Assembly: GCA_015680685.1 (NCBI GenBank)
Contig: MNCI01036474.1
Coordinates: 5,392 to 69,391, forward strand
Length of the DNA stretch: 64,000 bases
Origin: Gnetum montanum
Lineage: Eukaryota; Streptophyta; Gnetopsida; Gnetales; Gnetaceae
Direction: 5' to 3'
Shown: positions 55,618 to 64,000 of the stretch, piece by piece
Layout: each line of letters starts with the position of its first letter
Numbering within the stretch: position 1 is the first letter of the stretch
Notes under the pieces: model-generated
Seen by the model: only the letters and a program-made list of their open reading frames with translations
What the model was told of the DNA's origin: nothing
Databases searched by the model: none
Program-made: the position numbers and the translations under genes

Positions 55618-57150
55618 GGTCCTACTAGGTGGAGGTAATGAGGAAGACCATAGCCTCCTCTAGTAACACATGGAACTACCATGCTAGTATCATTCCAAAG
55701 ACATAAGGAGCAGAGGACTCCTTGTGCCCTCATGATCCCTAAACCATGGGGAAGGTAGGAAGCCATCATCAACCATACTACCTCTCACAATATCACTTTT
55801 ATATTTATAATTATGTCTTCATAAATTATTTATCAAAAAATAAAAAATGTGACATATATACCCATGTGTGGGGTTAACCACCAAACATGGTATGAAAGAG
55901 TGGAAAAATTAATTCTATTATGAATAAAATATTATTTAACCTTGCTGATACACTCTCCCAAAGAATTATGGACTAAAATATACAAAATATTATCTACCTT
56001 TATTGATCTACTAGGTAGTTAGGCTGATCAAAAATGTAAGGATAACCAAGTGAATTTTCCTATAGTAGAGAATCTGATAAAAGTAAAATAAAATCATATT
56101 TTATTATTTTGTTAACTGATATTTGTATATTTTTTTATTGAAATTTTCATATGGTTAAGTTGTAGTATTATTATATTATTTGAATTTAAACCTTCCTTTC
56201 TTTTATATGCAATTTCTTATAAAGGTTAGAAAAAGCATTTTTATTAATTGAATCACTTTAACTAAATAACAGGAAGATATGAAATGGAAGTTAATAAAAA
56301 ATTTTATCCATTGAGACTATAATAGAAGAATGGATGCATATTTGTAATAAAGATCTATGAATTATTTATTTTTGTTAATTATTTTGGTTGTCAAATTTTT
56401 AGAATATTTTATCTATCAGTAAGGCTATGACAAATAGATGGATCAATCACATATTTGGAGTTGGAAAATTTAAGAAAATCTATTTCAAATAATTATAAAA
56501 CCTACATAGATCTTTTAAATTTTTTAATTATTTAAGACATATCTAAAGATGCCTCACCTATAGTCTCTAATATCTTATCAAGACATCCAAGATATCTTCG
56601 TAATGAATAGGGCAATTTCAAGGGCAAATTCCAATTAACAGATATTAAAATTTGAAACATAAGGAGATGTGAAAGGTCAACAAAAGAGGGATAAATTAGC
56701 ATCAAAAGCCTAGGATATAAAAAATCCATGGAAAAGATAGCTTGAGAGTTTATTAAGAGAGGAAATTTAAGATCATCTTCAGCACTCATGTTGTAAGATA
56801 TCTTTGGCCATTATGTGAGGAAGTGAAATGAAGTTATTCTTGTATGAATTTTAGCCTTGTGCAAGTAGGAGGGATATGATGATCTTGAATACTTGCTTCT
56901 CCTTGGGACATTGCTTCCATTTTCTTTTATATTCCATTTCATTTCTACAAGCAACAATAAAGATTTATTTTCTTTTCTTGTTTCATTTCAAGTTTCTTTC
57001 TTGAGGATTTTGATATCATTTGAGGTTGATGCGGCTAGATCCATACCAGGTATATGATTAAAATATTCAAAATATGTACATATTTTCTATTTTAGAAAAA
57101 TAAAAAATATAGAAAAAGTAATTACAAAGCCTAAAAATTCTATCTTATAA
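55618..57150. other. AT-rich region, nothing recognised
   Basis: No continuation of element E or of the second copia element was recognised here, although both should resume on this side if element C simply inserted into them. A minus-strand open frame at 56532-56789 has no recognisable motif. Confidence 0.5.
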
Positions 57151-57890
57151 AACATTGAGCCACTTTCAATTTCATGTTCACTTTTAGCTTTTTCTAAGGA
57201 GGTTCTATCATGAATTTACTCATTCCTATAGATGCAACTATACCTTGATATCCATTAATTTTTCTAATCATTCTCAATATTAATTGCAATTGCTTGAGAG
57301 GAGACTTCTACATTGGAGGCATAGGCATTTATTTTTGCTTCTTCTTCTAAGACTTTTGTAGAAATCTCTATCACAATGTACGTCTTTCCACAATACTCCA
57401 CTATTTAATGAAAGAAATAATACAATAGTGGACACACTCTCAATAAATGTAACTTGATGATCTCATCTAACACTTAATTATTTTATGCCTAAATATTGGC
57501 TTGCAACTTGGAGATTTTCTATATAAGAGTGGCCACATGTTAGCCTTCTTTTAATCTCAATAAGTTTAACTAATGTAAAAAGACATAATCTTTGATTCAT
57601 TATTTACATTGAATATTTCTTCAAGTTTCTTTCACATTTTATATGAAAAATATTATTTCTACACAAGCGGTATAGACTCTCCTAACACACTTCAGACAAT
57701 GAGCATCTGCACCATCATATTATTTTCATCCACCATAGTGATTTCCATTAACATTTTTTCAAGGACATTTCTCTATAATAGAGCCACTCCAATTTACTTT
57801 AATCCTTTAAAACCTACTAAATTCAGATATTCTTCTAGTCAATTCAATTGCTATAAAATAAGAAAACTAGCTATCTTCTATTAATCTTGA
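57150..57890 (-). pseudogene. Possible copia gag remnant
   Basis: In broken minus-strand frames I read segments reminiscent of the UBN2-type copia gag: an E-x-W-x-N-I-Q stretch near 57625 followed by LHKLNLLRLKEG-like and later KVLEEEAKINAYA segments. No zinc knuckle or protease follows. The assignment is weak. Confidence 0.3.
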
Positions 57891-58540
57891 AAGATGATTG
57901 CAAATATAGTGGAAACACAATCCCAAAAAATAACAATACTCACACACTAAATGATATGGTAGAGCATGAGGCTTTATAAGCACACATCTAATCAATCTTA
58001 ATGCAAGGCATAATCAAACCAAATCTCTTCCTCACATATAGGACTAAGATCCACACACATAGAATGAGCTAGAATGGCCAATATCACACCTACAATTAAC
58101 CATATATATGGATACAACTCTCATGCAATTTCTCTCCCAACTCTCTCATGCAGTCATTAGATTCCAAACATGCAAACATTAAACTAATATTTACCAATTA
58201 CAAGACCAAGACATTAGGAAAACATTCCCCATGATCAACTTGGATATTCTCATCTATTTCCAATCATGATCTCAATGCTCTCAACTATTTTTAATCTTTG
58301 AAGTACCAAATTGAAACTTTCCATCACTAAATGAGACATCTATAGGCTTGATAAGATGTCTCACTATGAACCCTAACATTTAAGCAAGATGTATTGTATA
58401 GAGATAATATGTCTCCTCTAAGTGATAGACTGAAGGAATGTTAGGCAACAAAAGAATTATTTGGTTATCTTAACTTCACAAAAAATTAGGTAATACAATT
58501 TTTATTTTTTGAAAGCTTAGGAAGTTCTCTTTAATATTCC
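57891..58540. other. AT-rich region, nothing recognised
   Basis: No protein motif, RNA gene or repeat boundary was seen in this stretch. Confidence 0.5.
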
Positions 58541-58547
58541 AATAATT

Positions 58548-59005
58548 AGACTATTCTCATTATAGGCTACATTTCTTGATATTACTAGACTTTGGGTCTC
58601 ATAATTCTAAATTTTGTATCTATTGGTACACTTTACATGTAAATACTCTGAAATGTTTCACTTTTGATTTCTTTCTATTTCATACATTATTTAGACATTT
58701 AAAGTTCCATGCAACTATTTGAATTATGTTGAATATATAAAAAATTGTTCTCATTGCAAATTACATATCCTGATATCACCAAACATTAGGTATCATCATT
58801 CCAAATTCTATATTCTTTAGTATATTTAGCAAACCCAATAAAATTTCTTTTCCTTTTCTTTACATCAATCTTCTTATGGTTGTGTACATAATAGTACACT
58901 TTACATTCAAATACTATTAAGGATTTTACTTTTGATTTCTTCCAATTTCATACATCATTTGAACATTTAAAATTCAATGCAATTATTGAACTTCTATTTA
59001 GTATA
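58548..59005. repeat. Diverged tandem duplication of ~190 bp
   Basis: A unit at about 58548-58740 (TTCTCATTATAGGCTACAT, then GTACACTTTACAT, then ACTTTTGATTTCTTTC and TCATACATTATTT) is repeated at about 58748-59005 in the same order with many substitutions. The second copy contains an extra segment of about 60 bp at 58815-58890. It has no recognised function and may be part of a decayed element. Confidence 0.6.
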
Positions 59006-60258
59006 TGGACTACAGCTCTTATAGCTTCTTCCTAAAAGCTTGTATCCATGTTTTCCTAGGATACCTATAAGAAAGCATGCCTTGTTAGTGGTTTGAAGGT
59101 TGTTTTCCTTTGAAATGGGGACTAGAGGAGTAAGAAGATCCTTATAGGTTCATGTAATGTTAACCATGATCATAAAGAACTACATTCCCTTAATTCCTTT
59201 TGAACTATGTTATAAGGATATGCAAACTTATTGGGAAGTCTTTAGCCTCTCTTGCTTAGGCATCATCCATTTTGTACAAAGTGGGTGCTTATGGATAGAT
59301 GCATTAGGATAAGAATGTAACTTGCCCCTCTTAAGGGGAATGATATTTCTATGTGTGTGTGAGCACTTACTATGGTTACATGTGCATGTTTTTTTGGTCC
59401 TATTACTTATATGATTATTGAAGGGTTACATTCTATGCTCCTAATATATGAACTAACATGTGTATACACTTATGTTATGCTCACAGTTGTTATGATCTCT
59501 AAACCTTAGTCCATCTTAAGTCCAGCCTTTTTTCCTTGCTCATTTGGGACTCAAAGATGGTATTGTAGAGTGTTTTTAAGTGAAGCACCATAACAACAAC
59601 ATACAATGTTAATTGATGATTTCTTTATTCATAAGAAAATTAAAAAATATTTGAAATGAAATAAAAAAATATGTATTATTATTTTTTTAGGGAGGGAGGG
59701 GTGGGGTATGTGTTGGATCCTCAATAAATGAATAATAATATTTAAAAAATTTAGATTACATCATATCAATGAAGAGAGTCTCTAAAGAGAAAGCCAATGG
59801 TTTTGGGATGTCCTTTTAGATTTTCATTCTCATTATGATAGCTAATGATAATTGTAAGAGAATACTACATAAATAACAATAAAATCTTCATGCTAACTAC
59901 TATATATAATATAAATAATATAGAATATAGCTACCTGCTAGATAACTTTATCAATGCATTATTGAACTATTTGGTATAAGTTTAGGGTATGTAAAAATAC
60001 TTTTGGTTCCAATATCTCTAGCTCTAAAATTTCCTTAAAATAAAACTTAATATTATTTTCCAATCAAATAGTTTAAGTATTCTATGTATTTTTTTTAGAT
60101 AAATAAATTTTTAATATATATTATGATAAATAAGTTATTTGGTATGAACAATAATGTACATTTAATATTAGTCATGTAAGTTTTGAAGGTTAACAAACTA
60201 AAACTATGTCTATATATACACTCACATTAAGATTGGTTGTAAGGATGAAAACCTAAAA
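59006..60258. other. AT-rich region, nothing recognised
   Basis: No gene seen. A purine tract GGGAGGGAGGGGTGGGG at 59691-59707 followed shortly by TGTTGG could be an old polypurine tract and LTR start, but I found no partner LTR or coding sequence to support it. Confidence 0.4.
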
Positions 60259-60429
60259 NNNNNNNNNNNNNNNNNNNNNNNNNNNNNNNNNNNNNNNNNN
60301 NNNNNNNNNNNNNNNNNNNNNNNNNNNNNNNNNNNNNNNNNNNNNNNNNNNNNNNNNNNNNNNNNNNNNNNNNNNNNNNNNNNNNNNNNNNNNNNNNNNN
60401 NNNNNNNNNNNNNNNNNNNNNNNNNNNNN
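60259..60429. other. Assembly gap (171 N)
   Basis: A run of N. The flanks are AT-rich: the left ends in AACCTAAAA and the right starts AAAAATATAAA. Confidence 0.99.
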
Positions 60430-60445
60430 AAAAATATAAAAATAA

Positions 60446-60515
60446 TAATGAGTTATTAGCTTAATGGTAAGGTTATTGATTTAGAAATTCCAAGTTATGG
60501 GTATGATTCTAAGCT
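60446..60515 (+). repeat. tRNA-derived SINE head, copy 1
   Basis: An A-box-like TAGCTTAATGG at 60457-60467 and a B-box-like GGTATGATTCT at 60500-60510 are 43 bp apart. Copies at 61062 and 63948 share the same wording. This is the layout of the RNA polymerase III promoter in tRNA-derived SINEs. The 3' end is not defined. Confidence 0.5.
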
Positions 60516-61060
60516 ATACTGATCTTCTTAAGTTCTATGAAAGCTTTATATCAGCTATAGATCCAAGGACTATGTGTAGTCAACTAGCATTAGCTATAGG
60601 TCCAAGAAATACATATAGTCATCTAGTTCTAATTTTGATAATCCTTTGAAAATTATAACATCATAATTGTCACACCTTTAGTTTTCTATATGATACCTTG
60701 GGTATGGGTATAGTATTAGTGGTACATTCTCTATTGGATTTGAATGCAAGAACTACCTTTTGTCTTTTCTTCTCTTTTAATTAGTTAGTAGTGTATGTGG
60801 TTTCATCATGCATTAACTAGACTTAATTTATTTAGTGAACTTGAGACTTTTTCATTAATATTTTATGGGTTAATTAGTCTAAAGTTGAACCAAACTTATT
60901 GTCTAGACTAAGTTCAATGTATCTTTATGATTTTTGAATTTTTCTTATCTCTTGCCACATTATCATTATTTTATTGATTTATTTTTAAAATCTTATTTAT
61001 TTTCTTGATGGATTCATGGCACTCTATAATATAGATTAATAAATGATGATGGATCTCATA
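60516..61060. other. AT-rich region between SINE heads
   Basis: It may contain the body of the first SINE. A phrase around ATAG(A/G)TCCAAG(G/A)A(C/A)TA is repeated at 60558 and 60597. No coding signal was seen. Confidence 0.4.
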
Positions 61061-61061
61061 A

Positions 61062-61140
61062 TAATAATGAGGTGTTAGCCTTGTATAAACCTCTTGATTT
61101 AAAAGCTCTAATTCATAAGTTCAATTTTGATGGAAAATGC
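61062..61140 (+). repeat. tRNA-derived SINE head, copy 2
   Basis: ATAATGAGGTGTTAGCC, then CTCTTGATTTAAAAGCTC, then GTTCAATTTTG. The A-box position (61076) and B-box position (61119) are again 43 bp apart, matching copy 1. Confidence 0.5.
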
Positions 61141-61264
61141 TTAGTTATAAAGCTCTAATTGAACTATATTATAATCCTTCCCTTCTTCCCCACCCCACCT
61201 CCTCAGGCAATCCTGATGATGCATCTCAATAGAGTATTTATTTACTTTTAAATTGTATTTATGA

Positions 61265-61800
61265 TAAATCATCATCATCATCATCCTAGCCTTGTCCCAC
61301 TAAAATGGAGTCAACTACATAAATGTTTTAATTATTTTTTTTCATGTCTTTTTTTATCTTTCTTTCAATAGATTTCTTGGGATTAATTTAGAAATCTTTT
61401 TTATAGGCTTATTGTGTGATCTTCTTGGCATGTATCCAAACCATTTAAAATGTTATTATTAATTATTTAAAATAGAAGCCACTTCAAGTCTTCCTCTAAT
61501 GTTTATATCATGTATTTTATCTCTTCTAGTAACATTTAACATTTATCTAAGAAATTGCATTTCTACTATACTAATTTGTTTTTTGTGCCTCTTTTGTACT
61601 ACCCAACATTCAACACCATATAAGATAGCATGTTTGATTGCTGTTCTATAAAGTTTTCCTTTTAGTTTTATTGGTATTCTTTATCACATAGAATATCATA
61701 AGCTTATCTTTATTTTGACTATCCTTCCTCAATTATGTTTCTTATATATTTATTAATTTCACTATCTAATGATTTATCGTGATCCAATTTCATATGTCAA
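61265..61800 (-). pseudogene. RTE-type LINE, C-terminal RT remnant and 3' tail
   Basis: On the minus strand at about 61665-61585 the sequence reads KLKGKLYRTAIKHAILYG and then VECWVVQK, a hallmark of plant RTE reverse transcriptases. It continues with R-H-K-K-Q, V-E-M-Q-F-L-R and N-V-T-R-R-D-K-I towards the usual C-terminus. The tail is the ATC run at 61268-61285 (GAT repeats on the coding strand). The catalytic core upstream is missing or too decayed. The copy is 5'-truncated, as LINE copies usually are. Confidence 0.8.
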
Positions 61801-62504
61801 GCTAGGTAAAAAAGAAAGAGTGTAAAGTTTTTCATCTATCTTACTTAGTATATCTACTAATATGTTATCATTACTAGAATGATAATGCACTAAACTTAGT
61901 GTTTCAAATCTAGGATCTTAGATTAATTATTTTTTTTGATGCTTTGTTCTGAAGCATAAGAGTATATTTAATATATTAAGTTAATAATATATTATAAGTT
62001 GCTAGTAATTAATACTAGTACATTCTATTATCTTTCTTATGCTTATTCTTATGATGTGTATCTTTAGCTTTGAATCCTTAACTCCTTGCTTATATACACT
62101 AGTAGCTTACATCATCATACATCTTTTGTAGGCTTGTCTATTTAGGGATGAAAAGGGATGTAGAAGAAGTATTCCTACACCATTCTCCAAAGTAGAAATC
62201 TCATTTGTTGCTTCTATATATTGTAGTTTAAAGCATTCAAGACTTGACTCTCAAGTAGTGGTTCATAGGTTGTCTTTGTCATGGCTCTATAAAATTCTTT
62301 TTTGGCAATTCTTATTGGAAACCATTCTTAACATCAAAGGTTACTCACAATCATTCTCCAATACTATATTAAATTTCTAGGACATTTCATAGGACATTTT
62401 TCATCTTTTAAACCTTTTTCATTTCTTTAATATTTTCATACTTTTATCATTTATCATTTTTTCTACATATTTCCATTCTTATTAGATTTTCCATTTCTTG
62501 ATAT
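61801..62504. other. AT-rich region between LINE remnants
   Basis: No reliable coding signal. It may include further decayed parts of either LINE. Confidence 0.4.
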
Positions 62505-63235
62505 TTTTATTAGGTTAGATTATGCTAAAGCTTATGATAGGATTGAATGGTATTTTATTTTTGCTTATCCATATATATTAAGGTTAGGTGATTATTTCTT
62601 TTGTCCTATCCATACCCTATTCAATGATGGTAATTCTTACATTTCTACGAATTTTAGATTAGGTTCATCCTTTTCTCTTCAACGGTTAGTTCATCAAGCT
62701 TATCCTATAGCTTCCTATCTTTTTATTATTACTATGAACTTCATTTTTACATAGTTTGCAAAAAGATATCATTAAGTGAATTTCAATTAATGATCAAGGT
62801 ACACAATTTCTTAACATGTACTTTGCATATCATTATTTTTTTATGATTAATAACTCATTATAACATATTCAAAATTTATTTTCTAGAGAGGAAAAATAGT
62901 GCATATTATCTAGCTATCATATTAATTAGCAAAATTTTCTATTTATTGTAGAGGTAATACTAATGAATGGGTTACCCTCAAGTCTTGAAAAATCTTGAAA
63001 AATGATTTTGTCTTTGAAATTTTTGGAATCCTTTTTACTTTGAGGCCTAATCTAAAGATTTTGTAGAATTATGTGGTTACCAAAATTGAAAAGAAACTTA
63101 ATAAATGGAAAGGAAAAAATATCACCCTTGCTAGCAAAGTTTTAGCTATTAGGAAAATTCTTTAATCTACTCTTGTTTATTGCTTTAGTTGTTAAGCTCC
63201 TACAAAAAATTCTTATGGTAGAATTGGTTATATTA
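62505..63235 (+). pseudogene. L1-type LINE reverse transcriptase remnant
   Basis: The plus strand reads KAYDRIEW near 62527, then F-R-L-G-S-S-F-S-L-Q-R with Q-A-Y-P-I-A-S-Y-L-F (for R-Q-G-C/D-P-L-x-P-Y-L-F). The catalytic F-A-D-D position is F-A-Y-H at 62822-62833, so both Asp are lost. It continues with PNLKIL, VVTKIEKKLNKWKGK and LASKVLAI, typical of plant L1 elements downstream of the catalytic site. It runs opposite to the neighbouring RTE remnant. Confidence 0.75.
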
Positions 63236-63945
63236 TTCATCGATTTCTTTGGTCCCTAGATAAGGCTTGATCCTTTTCCTATCCTAGAGGGGAGAATTTT
63301 CAAGATTGCTTGGAAGGATGAAAACATAAAAAGATATTTCCAAAACTATTAAAATTCTTTAGACTCTCACTTTCATCTATTATATTTTAATTTTTTTAAA
63401 AATATCATTATTCATATTTTTAAGGTTCAGAAAATCTTTCCTCCCTTGCATACATCCATTGCCTCTTTCCACCCCCTCCCTCTCTCATGCCCAATACATT
63501 TTTCAGCTTCTTTATAATTTTTTATTTTATTATATTTCTTGAGTTGTTAATTTAGTAATTTTGTAAATATTTTGTTTAATTCAATGAACTAATTATAATG
63601 GTGCAAGAGCAAACATCATGTAAGCATGAGATATTCATTCTAAGTTATTTGCAAGGGAATACACAATTGCAGTATAAAATAAGACCATGATATCCATCTC
63701 TTTATTTTATATTAATAAGAGGTTCTTGCCATGGAAATAATTTGGTTCTAATAAAAAAAATTGAATTAACTTCCGTGGTCACTAATCCTAGGTAAAAAGA
63801 CAAATGACTAAGAAGGAATGGATAAGGGTATGATATGAAGGGGATTTGTTAATTTCTTAACACTCTATGCCATGTCCCACTAATAATACATGATTAAATG
63901 AAGTATTCTCCTTATATCCAGTGTGAACAAGGACATACAATTTGA
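63236..63945. other. AT-rich region, nothing recognised
   Basis: The first part may be a decayed L1 tail. No gene or RNA signal was seen. Confidence 0.4.
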
Positions 63946-63947
63946 CA

Positions 63948-64000
63948 ATGATGTGTTAGCCTATTGGAAAGACTCTTATTTTGAAAGCTCCAACTCATGC
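63948..64000 (+). repeat. tRNA-derived SINE head, copy 3, cut by the window end
   Basis: ATGTGTTAGCCTATTGGAAAG, then CTCTTATTTTGAAAGCTC and CAACTCATG. The A box is TAGCCTATTGG at 63957-63967. The B box would lie just outside the window. Confidence 0.5.

Noticed and set aside
57609-57884. 91-codon plus-strand frame
   Set aside because: It shows only AT-rich composition; the minus strand gives the somewhat better, though weak, copia gag reading.
59691-59707. G-rich purine tract as a polypurine tract with LTR start
   Set aside because: No partner LTR, primer site or coding sequence was found nearby, so it is mentioned only as a weak hint.

Overview
This window is plant nuclear DNA made almost entirely of decayed, nested transposable elements. 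I found no intact host gene, rRNA or tRNA gene. The DNA is AT-rich and CpG-poor. It carries long LTR retrotransposons of the Athila-like, Tat-like, chromovirus and copia lineages, plus remnants of two LINE lineages and a tRNA-derived SINE. Several old elements are inserted inside one another. This fits a seed plant with a very large, slowly purged genome. A gymnosperm such as a conifer is my best guess, but it is an inference and no species marker was seen.

Layout. 1-3540: no recognisable gene. 3.75-6.0 kb: copia remnant (integrase, internally deleted RT/RNase H, 3' LTR). 7.14-20.86 kb: a second copia element (gag, protease, integrase, RT) split by an unidentified 1.7-kb insertion (8.46-10.13 kb) and by Athila-like element A (10958-19629, minus strand). 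20.86-25.72 kb: truncated chromovirus-type gypsy element E on the minus strand. 25723-55617: large Athila-like element C on the plus strand. Its 5' LTR is split by the related element B (26470-33430, minus strand), and the join between its protease and RT is split by Tat-like element D (36697-46712, plus strand). 55.6-64 kb: mostly unassigned AT-rich DNA with a possible copia gag, RTE and L1 LINE pieces and SINE heads. Assembly gaps lie at 43574-43977 and 60259-60429, with a single N at 42493.

The most interesting system is the A/B/C family. All three share LTR ends (TGATGAG...TCATCA), a tRNA-Asp-type primer site one base from the LTR, and a gag with an unusual C-x6-H-x4-C-x4-H motif. C carries the full set of domains: gag, PR, RT, RNase H, INT and a roughly 900-codon 3' ORF, all decayed. 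A has lost all of pol but keeps gag and the 3' ORF. B has lost both pol and the 3' ORF. In A, and less clearly in C, the 3' ORF is preceded by an internal copy of the element's own LTR promoter module: short repeats followed by a TATA box. This suggests a separately transcribed second protein. D is the youngest layer, with LTRs that look about 3-5% diverged. It is a pol-less gag-protease element whose 3' end is a degenerate repeat array and whose LTR promoter carries telobox motifs.

All similarity and divergence statements come from reading by eye; no alignment or database search was run.
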